Positions 24,004 to 32,719 of a stretch of 64,000 nt of DNA are shown here, in pieces. Positions within the stretch are counted from its first letter, which is position 1; every line of letters begins with the position of its first letter. The position numbers and the translations under genes were made by a program. The notes beneath the pieces were generated by a model. The model was not told the origin of the DNA. It was given only the letters and a program-made list of their open reading frames with translations, and did not search any database. The DNA is from an uncultured Acetatifactor sp. (lineage in GTDB: Bacteria > Bacillota > Clostridia > Lachnospirales > Lachnospiraceae). Location of the stretch: the NCBI GenBank assembly GCA_910586215.1, contig CAJUGH010000019.1, forward strand, positions 1 to 64,000. The letters are read 5' to 3'.

Positions 24004-24711
24004 ATGCAGGAGAATTCTTATTTTCAGAAGGCGTTGGCTGATTTTACCCAGGAAGCGGCAAGCGGAGGTGCCATCCGTCATCTGGCAGATCTGGGGTACA
24101 CGGCAGAGGAGATCCAGAGGGAACTGGCATTTCCCACACCTATTCCCCGTATAAGGCGTGTTGTATGGGAACACCTGCTGGATACAGGAGTGGTGCTCCG
24201 GGAGGTACCTGGTACAGGTGCGGTGCGGGAAAAGGTGGCCTATGTAAGGGAATATGATCAGTATGGAAAGCCCAGCTTCCGGCGGGTGGCAGCATCGGAT
24301 CAGCATGTGGGCAACAGTACCGGGCAGGCGGGTGCGGCTATGGAGACATATGAGACTATGCAGGCATGTGGAACTATGCCAGGATGGAAGATTCTGGAGG
24401 TTCCGGTGCAGGAAGCGTTTCCTGCACTGTTGTCCCGGAAAATAGCGGAAAACGGGGAGGAATATGCGTATGCCTCCTGTGATTTCGGGATCATTGCCAC
24501 CAAAGAGCCAGAACGTTTTGCCAGGATGCTACAGACCCTGGAGGGGCGGCAGAGGGCATATGTGGAGGGGCTTCCCTGGGAGGAAAGACGGGTTTACCAC
24601 AGGCTGGTACCCAGACTGGCAGCCGGGATCCTAAGGCTGCAGGAAGCCGGGTTGTATGGGGGAGAGCTGTATTTCCTGAAGACAGGGGAAAAATATTCTG
24701 TATATTTGTAA
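24004..24711 (+). CDS. Conserved-looking protein of unknown function
   Basis: A 235-residue soluble protein that I do not recognise. The N-terminal third is helical (HLADLGYTAEEIQRELAFPTPIPRIRRVVWEHLL); the middle is variable and Thr/Gly/Met-rich (about 105-130). The C-terminal third has ASCDFGIIATKEPERFARML, then GLPWEERRVYHRLVPRLAAGILRL. The ATG is only 2 bases from an AGG, so the ribosome binding site is poor unless the GGGAAAGG 11 bases upstream serves. No partner gene is evident; it lies between the GH105 gene and a two-component system, with gaps of 108 and 175 bases. Confidence 0.7.
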   Translation: MQENSYFQKALADFTQEAASGGAIRHLADLGYTAEEIQRELAFPTPIPRIRRVVWEHLLDTGVVLREVPGTGAVREKVAYVREYDQYGKPSFRRVAASDQHVGNSTGQAGAAMETYETMQACGTMPGWKILEVPVQEAFPALLSRKIAENGEEYAYASCDFGIIATKEPERFARMLQTLEGRQRAYVEGLPWEERRVYHRLVPRLAAGILRLQEAGLYGGELYFLKTGEKYSVYL

Positions 24712-24886
24712 GAAAGCTGTAAGAAATACCCCACATGATTTGTAAAAATTCCGATGTAAGCTATTTACAGCTTGAAGGAACAGTGCTGAGACAGTCAAGG
24801 GCAGCCTGCGGTTCCAGGGCGGGCAGTCCGGGACTGTTTTTCACTTCTTGCAGTGCAAAAGGTATCATGGAGGAGAGCGTGTCAAA

Positions 24887-25597
24887 ATGAAGGAATGTGT
24901 GTTGGTCGTAGATGACGACAGGGAGATTGTAAAAGCCATCAGCATCCTGCTGGAGGGGGAAGGATATGAGGTGCTGAAAGCCTATGACGGTCTTAAAGCC
25001 CTGGATATCCTGACCACAGGCAGGGTGCAGCTGGTGCTCATTGACGTGATGATGCCGAAGCTGGACGGGCTGTCCGCTCTGATGCGTATCCGGCAGAAAG
25101 CAAATATCCCTGTGATTGTCCTCAGCGCCAAGAGCGAGGACACCGACAAAGTGCTGGGACTGTCCATGGGGGCAGATGACTACGTGTCCAAGCCCTACAA
25201 TCCGGCAGAGCTGGCGGCCCGGGTGAAAAGCCAGCTGCGCAGGTATACCTTGCTGGGGGATATCCATGCCGGGGAGAGGGCCGGGGAGATCACCAACGGC
25301 AGGCTCACATACCACACAGACGAGAGGATCCTCTACGCAGACGGGGAGGCAGTGAAGCTGACTGCCACAGAGACCAAGATTGTAGACCTGCTTATGCGCA
25401 ATCTGGGCCGGATCTTCCCGGCGGAGGAGATCTATCGCAGAGTGTGGGAGGAAGAAGCCTTTGCCTCGGAGAATACCGTGATGGTACACATCAGACGCAT
25501 ACGCGAGAAGCTGGAACTGAATCCAAAAGAGCCAGAATATATAAAGGTGGTGTGGGGAATTGGATACAAAATGGAAAAACAGGAAAAATGTCGTTAG
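24887..25597 (+). CDS. OmpR-family response regulator (system 1)
   Basis: A 236-residue protein. The receiver domain has the acidic pair in VLVVDDDREI, the phospho-acceptor Asp in LVLIDVMMPKLDG and the Lys in DDYVSKPYNP. The C-terminal winged helix includes LTATETKIVDLLMRNLGRIF, TVMVHIRRIREKLE and VWGIGYKM. The ATG at 24887 follows GGAGGAGAG; upstream TTG codons in frame lack a site. It overlaps the start of the histidine kinase gene and so forms a classic two-gene system. Inverted arms AAGCTGTAA (24714-24722) and TTACAGCTT (24765-24773) lie upstream and could be an autoregulatory site. Confidence 0.95.
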   Translation: MKECVLVVDDDREIVKAISILLEGEGYEVLKAYDGLKALDILTTGRVQLVLIDVMMPKLDGLSALMRIRQKANIPVIVLSAKSEDTDKVLGLSMGADDYVSKPYNPAELAARVKSQLRRYTLLGDIHAGERAGEITNGRLTYHTDERILYADGEAVKLTATETKIVDLLMRNLGRIFPAEEIYRRVWEEEAFASENTVMVHIRRIREKLELNPKEPEYIKVVWGIGYKMEKQEKCR

Positions 25598-28055
25598 TTT
25601 TATGGTTTTTGTGCTGGGAGTGAGCCTGGTGCTGGGGAATGCAATATACTTCTTACAGAACTGGTCAGACCGTCTCTCCCCGGGACAACTTGGGAAAATG
25701 CTGGAGGGGGAAGACTACCAGTCCAGAGGCAGATTCCGGGGATATATTTCGAACCGTCTGGAAGTTTTTCTGGATATGGCAACAGACTCCCTGAGGTTTG
25801 GTGGATATGGATACAGCTATGATGGGAGTTACTATGGCTATGGCGGCTATGGTACCAGCGACTACGATGCCATGCTCAATGATATTTTGATGAACCAGGT
25901 GACAGAGGAGGCAACAGCGGTGGTCGGCTCTGAAGCCATTCAGGAGGAGGTCTGGCCATACTGGGAGGACTGGAACGAGAGATGGTACTGGGAATATGAC
26001 ACAGACTGGGATACAGATGGCAGCGATGGGAACAGCAAGGCACTTACACCGGAAAAAAGGAAGGAACTTGCCAGGAAAGCGGCCGAACAGTACCATGACC
26101 TTATCAAGGGGGACGCAAACCTGCTGTATAAGGTGTCCTATGATGGCAAAGAGCTTTATACCAACTCGGGGGAACTGATGGTATCTGCTGACGGCATCCT
26201 GAGTGCCCCGGAAGGATACAATTTCCTGTTGTATTACAAGGATGGCAAGGTACGGATCTGGAAGGACGGGCAGGAACTGGATGTTTATGGGGACGGCTAC
26301 TACAGGGACGGTACTACGGGAAACGGTAGTAGTGACTGGTATGTGCCAGGATATCGCAATTTCCAGGTGGACGAGAAGATGAAGAAAGCAGAGATCTGCA
26401 TGGCTGTAGCCAGGGAGCCGCTTCTGTACACAGAGGGAACATACGGGCGTGGCGGTTATCTCCAGAAGGACAATTCCCTGTACTGGATGCAGTACAATGC
26501 TGTGGCAGAACGGCAAAATGTGATCCGGTGTCTGGGAGGTCTGGCAGCCGGTCTGGTACTGCTTCTGCCGGCATTCCTTGTCCGGAAGGGGAAAAGGCAG
26601 GCAGACCAGGGGATTGCCCGTCTCCAGGCAAAGATCTGGGTGGAATGCAAAGTGGTTCTGCTCTTTGGTATCCTGTATGCGCTGTTTTATCAGTTTATCC
26701 ATGTCTATGGCAGTGACCTGTGGCTGGAATTTGCCTATGCCTATGAATATGATTATATGTCGCTGCTTGACAGCTGGTATGGCGGTGAACTGTTACGGCG
26801 TTTCCCCAGCGGATTCTGGGTTCTTCTGTTCTGGACAGTATACCTGGTGGGGAACGACATCCGGTACAACAAAAAGCCCTGGAAGAAGTCTCTGGCGGCA
26901 AAGCTGTACCAGACTTTTTCTGACAGAGAGCTGAAGCGGCCCCTCTCCCGCAGGATGGTACACCGGAATGCCCTGTCCTTTGGGGTGGCAGTGGCTTATG
27001 GCGTGTTGCTGCTTTTCGGGGCTGCATGGGCGTTCCGCAATGGACATGGGTCGGCCTGGATGGTGGGGCTGGTGATTATCATGGGTATGACGGCATTCCT
27101 GGTGGTGGAATACCTCATTGGCACCAAAAATGTGGAAGTGGCCAGGGATGTGGAGGCCCTGTCAGATCGGATAGACGATATCCGCAGCGGGAACTATGGG
27201 ACTGGAGCAGACTCTGACAGCGAAGCGGAGGATGGCAGGGATGCAGGGAAGGACTCTTCCCAGGCAGGCCAGGGTGCAGCCCTGTATGTGGGCCATGATC
27301 TGGAGACGGTGATGGCCAGGCTGGAGGACATCCGGCATGGTATGGCGAAAGCGGTGGATGAACAGATGAAGAGCGAGCGCATGAAGGTGGAGCTGATTGC
27401 CAATGTGTCCCATGACATCAAGACCCCGCTGACCTCCATCATCAGTTATGTGGAGTTTCTGAAGGAAGAAGAAAACCTGCCGGATCATGTGAAGGATTAT
27501 GTGGCTATTCTGGACGAAAAGGCCCAGCGGCTGAAGAATATGGTGCAGGATGTATTTGCGGTGAGCAAGGCAGCTTCAGGGGAGCTTCCTGTACACATGG
27601 AGGAACTGGATTTCGGTAAGCTGTTGCGTCAGACCCTGGCGGACATGGAGGAACAGATCGCGGGCAGCAGGGTGTCCTTCCGCACAGAGCTTCCCGACAC
27701 GCCGGTGATGATCCGGGCGGACGGACAGAGGCTGTACCGGGTGTTCCAGAACCTGTTCCAGAATGCCCTCCAGTATTCCCTGGATGGATCCAGGGTCCAT
27801 GTGACATTGCAGACGGACGGAAAGCTGGCAGTGGCCAGTGTGAAGAATACTTCCAGTATGGAGATCGAAGTGGGAAAGGATTTCACGGAACGGTTTGCCA
27901 GGGGGGATGCCAGCCGCACGGACGGCGGCAGTGGCCTGGGAATGTCCATCGCCCAGAGCTTCACAGAGGCCTGCGGCGGACAGTTCTGCTGGGAGACCAA
28001 TGCGGATCTCTTTGTGGTGACGGTTTCCTTCCGGATCTTACAGCTCTTTTCCTGA
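25560..28055 (+). CDS. Sensor histidine kinase with large Gly/Tyr-rich ectodomain (system 1)
   Basis: An 831-residue kinase. One helix near residue 15-32 leads to an outside domain of about 290 residues. This begins with a Gly/Tyr-rich stretch (about 78-103, GYGYSYDGSYYGYGGYG) and has acidic/aromatic segments (YWEDWNERWYWEYDTDWD). At least five further helices follow (about 330-530). Then comes a dimerisation domain with His618 in NVSHDIKTPLTSIISY and a GHKL ATPase ending GGSGLGMSIAQSF. The TTG at 25560 keeps the basic N-terminus expected of a membrane protein and overlaps the regulator gene; the ATG at 25602 is an alternative. The ligand is unknown. Confidence 0.9.
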   Translation: MDTKWKNRKNVVSFMVFVLGVSLVLGNAIYFLQNWSDRLSPGQLGKMLEGEDYQSRGRFRGYISNRLEVFLDMATDSLRFGGYGYSYDGSYYGYGGYGTSDYDAMLNDILMNQVTEEATAVVGSEAIQEEVWPYWEDWNERWYWEYDTDWDTDGSDGNSKALTPEKRKELARKAAEQYHDLIKGDANLLYKVSYDGKELYTNSGELMVSADGILSAPEGYNFLLYYKDGKVRIWKDGQELDVYGDGYYRDGTTGNGSSDWYVPGYRNFQVDEKMKKAEICMAVAREPLLYTEGTYGRGGYLQKDNSLYWMQYNAVAERQNVIRCLGGLAAGLVLLLPAFLVRKGKRQADQGIARLQAKIWVECKVVLLFGILYALFYQFIHVYGSDLWLEFAYAYEYDYMSLLDSWYGGELLRRFPSGFWVLLFWTVYLVGNDIRYNKKPWKKSLAAKLYQTFSDRELKRPLSRRMVHRNALSFGVAVAYGVLLLFGAAWAFRNGHGSAWMVGLVIIMGMTAFLVVEYLIGTKNVEVARDVEALSDRIDDIRSGNYGTGADSDSEAEDGRDAGKDSSQAGQGAALYVGHDLETVMARLEDIRHGMAKAVDEQMKSERMKVELIANVSHDIKTPLTSIISYVEFLKEEENLPDHVKDYVAILDEKAQRLKNMVQDVFAVSKAASGELPVHMEELDFGKLLRQTLADMEEQIAGSRVSFRTELPDTPVMIRADGQRLYRVFQNLFQNALQYSLDGSRVHVTLQTDGKLAVASVKNTSSMEIEVGKDFTERFARGDASRTDGGSGLGMSIAQSFTEACGGQFCWETNADLFVVTVSFRILQLFS

Positions 28056-28158
28056 TGTAGGCAAAGAGGAGATATCCTGGTTACTGTTCACTCGGTATTG
28101 CCGAGAGGTGTTTTCACGCTAAGACAGAAAGTGAAAAAAGTGATACAAGGGAGAGGGT

Positions 28159-28836
28159 ATGGCTGTGTATAAGATACTGATCGTAGATGATGAGGAGATG
28201 ATGACGGAGCTGCTCAGTGACCATTTGCAGGACTGTGGGTATGAGACCCTGGCAGCGGGAAATGCCAGGGAGGCCCTGGCCCTGTTGCAACGGCAGCCGG
28301 ATTTGATTCTTCTGGACATTAACATGCCGGATATGGATGGTCTGGAGCTGTGCCGGAACATCCGTAGCCATATTACCTGTCCCATTCTCTTTCTGACAGC
28401 CCGGATCACAGAGCAGGATAAGGTCAATGGCCTGCAGTATGGCGGAGATGATTATATCACCAAGCCATTCAGCCTGAATGAACTGTCTGCCCGCATTGCA
28501 GCCCATCTGCGCCGGGATGAGAGAAGCAGGCACAGACCTTTTGTGCTGACAGCAGAAGGGCTGCTGGTGGATCTGACCCAGAGGAGTGTGTCCTGCCAGG
28601 GCAGGGAGATCCCGTTTTCCAGAAGGGAATTCGATATTCTGGAATTTTTAATGACCAATGCCAACCAGGTATTTGACAAGGAGCGGATCTATGAGGGCGT
28701 GTGGGGATATGACGCGGAAGGAGACAGCAATGTGGTGAAGGAACATGTCCGGAAGATCCGTTCCAAACTGCGGGAAATGACAGGAAAAGATTACATCGAG
28801 ACGGTCTGGGGGGTGGGGTACAAATGGAGCCGGTGA
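28159..28836 (+). CDS. OmpR-family response regulator (system 2)
   Basis: A 225-residue regulator. Receiver domain: VDDEEMM, Asp in LILLDINMPDMDG, Lys in DDYITKPFSL. Winged-helix output: FSRREFDILEFLMTNANQVF, NVVKEHVRKIRSKL and TVWGVGYKW. The ATG at 28159 is preceded by GGGAGAGG. It overlaps its kinase gene by 13 bases. The same strand then carries a lipoprotein and a two-gene ABC exporter, so this pair probably controls them, as in antimicrobial-peptide-responsive modules of Firmicutes. Confidence 0.95.
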   Translation: MAVYKILIVDDEEMMTELLSDHLQDCGYETLAAGNAREALALLQRQPDLILLDINMPDMDGLELCRNIRSHITCPILFLTARITEQDKVNGLQYGGDDYITKPFSLNELSARIAAHLRRDERSRHRPFVLTAEGLLVDLTQRSVSCQGREIPFSRREFDILEFLMTNANQVFDKERIYEGVWGYDAEGDSNVVKEHVRKIRSKLREMTGKDYIETVWGVGYKWSR

Positions 28837-30248
28837 AGAATCTGTCCTTGAGAAGCTTTTTTATACTGACGGTATCAGCAGTCTTTGGTGTGGTGGTGCT
28901 GTTGTCCGGACTGGTGGTCTGGGGTTGTATGGCCTGCAGGGCCTATCTGCTGCCGGATCCGGAGGCTGTGTACCTGACGGTGAGGAATGTATATCCGGAT
29001 GGTACAGAAAATACGCAGAGTTGGAGGATGGGATTCGGGGAGGAGGAGACCAGCCTCCCAAGGTTGTCTGCCGTGGAAGTGGATGCCAATGGGACAGAAG
29101 AGGAAAAAGTGCTACAGCAGGACCTTTCCGATACAAAATATTCTGTAGAGAAGATAACCCGGAGTTTTGACACCTTGACGCCCAGGCGTAAGGTGGCTTA
29201 CCAGTGCTGTGGCATCGCCATGGTAGTGATTCCAGGGGTATTGTCGTTGTCGGGTATTCTGATTGGCGGTGTCTTCTTCTACCGGAAGAAACTGGACCGG
29301 CCCCTTTGTCTGTTGCAGGAGGCCGCTGGGCAGATTGCAGACCAGAACCTGGATTTTTCCCTGGAATATGACTGCAGGGATGAGATGGGGGAGCTGTGCC
29401 ACTCCTTCGAACAGATGCGGGCGGCCTTAGAGGAAAACAACCAGCAGATGTGGAATCTGTTAGAACAGCGCAGGTTCCTGCAGGCCTCCATTGCCCATGA
29501 TCTGCGCAATCCGCTTGCCATCCTCCAGGGGTACACGGAATATCTGCAAATGAATCTGCCTGGAGGAAAGCTTTCCACGGAGAAAATAAGCCGTATTGCC
29601 AGCCATCTGCATGTGACGGCTGGCAGGCTGGCACAGTACACGGAATCTGTCAGGATCCTGAACCGGCTGGAGGATATGGAAGTAAAACTTGAGGAGGTTA
29701 CAGCCGGGGAATTTTTTGGAGAACTTGCAGATGATCTGGGGATGCTGGCTTCCGGAACCGGGAAACTGCTGTGTGTGGGCGGGGCCCGGCTGGGTGCAGA
29801 TGCAGGCCTGGTCTGGCCGGAAAGGGAACTTTCCCTACAGGAAAACGGTGTTTTACCCGGGGAGAAGCTACGGCTTGACCGGGATATGGTATGGCGGATC
29901 CTGGAGAATGTGGTGGAGAATGCCCTGCATTTTGCACGGACCAGGGTCCATGTGGACTGGAAGAAGAACGGTTCCAGGCTGTGTATTACGGTGCAGGATG
30001 ACGGCCCTGGCTTCCCGGAGAAGGTGCTGGCGGGGAAGGGAAATCACTTTCTGCCCACCGGGCGGGAAGACGGCCATCTGGGCATGGGACTTGCCATCAG
30101 CAGGCTTTTTGCCGGGAAACATGGAGGGAGTCTGGAAATGTGGAACGGAAGCAGTGTGCCTGGGAAAGAGGTGGAGGGGAATGAGGATCCTGGGAAAACC
30201 ACCCTGGAAAAGCCGGGGACTGTGGTGAAAATCATTTTAGCGGTATGA
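28824..30248 (+). CDS. Sensor histidine kinase (system 2)
   Basis: A 474-residue membrane kinase. Two helices (about 10-34 and 133-153) flank an outside domain of about 100 residues. A HAMP-like segment follows (LCLLQEAAGQIADQNLDFSLEY), then the phospho-acceptor His225 in SIAHDLRNPLAILQGY. In the ATPase domain the N-box is ENVVENALHFA, with DDGPGFPEKV and GHLGMGLAISRLFAGKHGG. The C-terminus has a Gly/Glu/Lys-rich insert (about 440-465) before the last strand, which is unusual. The ATG lies inside the regulator gene in another frame, with GGGGTGGGG upstream. Confidence 0.94.
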   Translation: MEPVKNLSLRSFFILTVSAVFGVVVLLSGLVVWGCMACRAYLLPDPEAVYLTVRNVYPDGTENTQSWRMGFGEEETSLPRLSAVEVDANGTEEEKVLQQDLSDTKYSVEKITRSFDTLTPRRKVAYQCCGIAMVVIPGVLSLSGILIGGVFFYRKKLDRPLCLLQEAAGQIADQNLDFSLEYDCRDEMGELCHSFEQMRAALEENNQQMWNLLEQRRFLQASIAHDLRNPLAILQGYTEYLQMNLPGGKLSTEKISRIASHLHVTAGRLAQYTESVRILNRLEDMEVKLEEVTAGEFFGELADDLGMLASGTGKLLCVGGARLGADAGLVWPERELSLQENGVLPGEKLRLDRDMVWRILENVVENALHFARTRVHVDWKKNGSRLCITVQDDGPGFPEKVLAGKGNHFLPTGREDGHLGMGLAISRLFAGKHGGSLEMWNGSSVPGKEVEGNEDPGKTTLEKPGTVVKIILAV

Positions 30249-30271
30249 AGTTGGTCCGAATCTATAGAAAC

Positions 30272-30303
30272 TTGACAAAATCTTGACTTTTACCCTGTAA
30301 GAT
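30272..30303 (+). promoter_or_regulatory. Putative response-regulator site and promoter
   Basis: CTTGAC at 30271-30276 is repeated 11 bases on at 30282-30287. An 11-bp direct repeat is the usual spacing for OmpR/PhoB-type regulators. A possible -10 (TAAGAT, 30298-30303) follows TTGACA at 20 bases, longer than ideal, which would suit an activated promoter for the lipoprotein/ABC genes. Inference from spacing only. Confidence 0.4.
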
Positions 30304-30346
30304 CTCCTTGTTGCATTGGAATATAGAAACAAGGAGGTCTTTTTGC

Positions 30347-31831
30347 ATGAAAAAAACAGGAAAAATAGTCACATGGATTGTAACAGCCGGTATGCTCCTG
30401 TCCCTGGTTTCCTGTGGACAGAACAGCGCTGACCACCCTGGGCTGCAAAGCCTGGGGGCAGATATCCTGAATGGGGATGACAGTATGCAGGCGACAGGTG
30501 CCGGTGGAGCAGTGGCCAGTACGGGAACCCAGGGTACAGATGCTGGTATGACCAAAGACGGTGGTACGGCCCGGCACACGGATGCTTCCGGAGGTGGTCT
30601 GTATCTGCTGGCTTCCCAGAAGCAGCAAAGCGTCTGCTATACCCAGGACGGCTATTATTATCTGCCTGGGCAGCCGGAATCCCTTTCAGATGGAAGTTAC
30701 GGTTCCCGGCTGATGTACATGGACTTTGCCACCCTGCAGGAGGTGTACCTGTGCAGCAATGCAGGCTGTAACCACAATTCCGCGGACTGTCAGGCCCTGT
30801 GTCTGTATGATGAGTTCCCGCCGTTTACCGCATTGCTCTTTGTGTACCAGGATGCACTCTGGATATTGTCCAGGGAAGGAGAGGATAACAGCATGTATGT
30901 GGACAGTACGGAGAGTGTTTCCCTGGGGTCAAAGATGAAAGAGATGGAGTCCGTTCTCTATCGGATGAACCTGGATGGCACGGATCGGAGAAAGGTACAT
31001 ACATTTGAACAGAATGTTGCAGTGGAAGATCTGGTGCTGGGGGATGAGGAAGGTATCTATGTGGTGGAAAAGGAAGTGGCCGCCAAACAAGAGGGGACAC
31101 ATACTTATTACACTTCCATGTCCCGCAGGCTGGTGCGTGTGAACCCGGATACCGGACAGGAGACCCAGGTCTGTTCCCTGGATTTCGGGGACGGGATCCA
31201 GTGGAATATCCTGGGGGGATATGGGAATGAGTTGCTTTTGTCGGGGACGGACTATGGGCGGGCCTATACCCAGGAGGAATATTATGATGATGATACATAC
31301 AAGACCTTGCTGGAGAATTCGGTAGAGATCTATGCGTCCCTGGATCTGGACAGCGGACAGAAGACGGAGCGGTACCGCATCTCCAACCGGGAGGAGAATT
31401 GTGACAGGCTGGTGGGACATACGCTGTACGTGTCTTCCCGGGAGGGCGGTGGAATCAAGGCGATTGACCTGGACACCGGTGCAGAGAGAACCGTTTGTGT
31501 GGCAGAAGGCAACTATTATTATATCTGGGACGTGGTAGGGGATAAGCTCTGCTGTAAGGATCAGTCCTGGGATTCTACTTTTTACTATATTGACATGAAT
31601 ACAGGGACTGTCAGCCATTCTCCCCTGGTCAACCTGAGTCTGGGGTGGAGCCTGGAGTTCAAGGCTGTGCTGGACCAGGATGTACTGGTGGTCTATGACT
31701 ATGATGCTGTTGCCAGTGGGTTTGGCGGCTATGAGATAAAACGGTTTCAGTATGGCTTGATCTCCAAGGAAGATCTGGTGGCTGGCAATGGCAATTACCG
31801 AAAGATCCAGATGGTGGGGAGAGGGGAGTAG
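30347..31831 (+). CDS. Lipoprotein with propeller-like repeats and Cys cluster
   Basis: A 494-residue secreted lipoprotein. Signal MKKTGKIVTWIVTAGMLLSL with lipobox LVSC. After a Gly/Thr/Ala-rich linker come beta-rich repeats of the kind seen in DUF5050-like or propeller proteins (YTQDGYYYLPG, LYRMNLDGTDRRKVHTF, DLDTGAERTVCVAEGNYYYIWDV). A cluster Cys136-x4-Cys141-x6-Cys148-x3-Cys152 (CSNAGCNHNSADCQALC) recalls the CxxxxCxHxxxxC motif found in such Firmicutes proteins. The ATG at 30347 follows AAGGAGG. It precedes the ABC exporter by 3 bases and may act as an accessory sensor or binding subunit; no function is established from sequence. Confidence 0.85.
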   Translation: MKKTGKIVTWIVTAGMLLSLVSCGQNSADHPGLQSLGADILNGDDSMQATGAGGAVASTGTQGTDAGMTKDGGTARHTDASGGGLYLLASQKQQSVCYTQDGYYYLPGQPESLSDGSYGSRLMYMDFATLQEVYLCSNAGCNHNSADCQALCLYDEFPPFTALLFVYQDALWILSREGEDNSMYVDSTESVSLGSKMKEMESVLYRMNLDGTDRRKVHTFEQNVAVEDLVLGDEEGIYVVEKEVAAKQEGTHTYYTSMSRRLVRVNPDTGQETQVCSLDFGDGIQWNILGGYGNELLLSGTDYGRAYTQEEYYDDDTYKTLLENSVEIYASLDLDSGQKTERYRISNREENCDRLVGHTLYVSSREGGGIKAIDLDTGAERTVCVAEGNYYYIWDVVGDKLCCKDQSWDSTFYYIDMNTGTVSHSPLVNLSLGWSLEFKAVLDQDVLVVYDYDAVASGFGGYEIKRFQYGLISKEDLVAGNGNYRKIQMVGRGE

Positions 31832-31834
31832 AGG

Positions 31835-32719
31835 ATGAAAAGAGTGCAGGATGACCCGGAAAGAGCGGGGGAGATTCCCTCTCCCGGCGCGGGGGGTAGT
31901 ACCCGGCTGGAACTATGTGACATCACCCACAGATACCGGGACAAAAAGGCCCTGGATGGAGTGAGCCTGACATTGAACCCTGGCATCTATGGGCTTCTGG
32001 GTCCAAACGGGGCAGGTAAGTCCACACTGATGAACGTGATCTGTGGGAATTGCAGACCTAAGGTGGGGCGGGTGCTGTGGGATGGGACAGAAACCAGGAA
32101 GCTGGGTGCCACATACCGCAGCCTTCTGGGATATGCACCCCAGCAGCAGGGACTGTATGACCAGTTTTCCGGCAGACGTTTCCTGGCCTACATGGCCACC
32201 TTGAAGGGGATATCCCGGAAGAAACAGAAGGAGGAGATCGAAAGGGTTCTGGACTATGTGAACATGACAGATGTGGCAGGGCGCCCCATGGGCACTTATT
32301 CTGGCGGTATGAAGCAACGGATCCTGATTGCCCAGGCCATTCTGGGAGATCCGAAGCTCCTTGTGCTGGATGAACCTACAGCAGGCCTGGATCCCAGAGA
32401 GCGGGTGCGCATCCGGGAGGGGATCCGGAAGCTTGCAGGGACACCCGGCACAGTACAGTGTCCTCTGGAGAAATCCCCTAAGGAGGAGAAACCTACAGGG
32501 AGCAGGATCATTTTGGTATCTACCCATGTGGTCTCGGATATAGAGCCCATTGCCCAGGAGGTCATCCTGCTCAAGGAGGGGAAGGTAGCTGCCAGGGGCA
32601 GCGTGGAGAAGCTCTGCGAAGCGTATCACTGTAGCAAGGGACTGGAGGAAGTCTATCTGCAGGTATTTGGGCACTGTGAGAAGGGAAATGTGGATAAAGG
32701 TGAAACTGGTTATTTATGA
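31835..32719 (+). CDS. ABC exporter ATPase subunit
   Basis: A 294-residue nucleotide-binding protein. Walker A GPNGAGKST is at 56-64, the signature YSGGMKQR, Walker B LLVLDEPTAGLDP and the switch His in VSTHVVSD. The family is the CcmA/BcrA-like group of exporters. About 25 residues precede the usual start, and a roughly 20-residue insert (PGTVQCPLEKSPKEEKPTGS) sits between the D-loop helix and the H-loop strand, where these proteins are normally short. The permease gene overlaps its 3' end by 32 bases. Confidence 0.94.
   Translation: MKRVQDDPERAGEIPSPGAGGSTRLELCDITHRYRDKKALDGVSLTLNPGIYGLLGPNGAGKSTLMNVICGNCRPKVGRVLWDGTETRKLGATYRSLLGYAPQQQGLYDQFSGRRFLAYMATLKGISRKKQKEEIERVLDYVNMTDVAGRPMGTYSGGMKQRILIAQAILGDPKLLVLDEPTAGLDPRERVRIREGIRKLAGTPGTVQCPLEKSPKEEKPTGSRIILVSTHVVSDIEPIAQEVILLKEGKVAARGSVEKLCEAYHCSKGLEEVYLQVFGHCEKGNVDKGETGYL

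Noticed and set aside
28078..28125. TTACTGTTCACT word resembling the palindrome at 1529-1553
   Set aside because: Only about 12 bases are shared and the rest differs; too short to call a repeat family.
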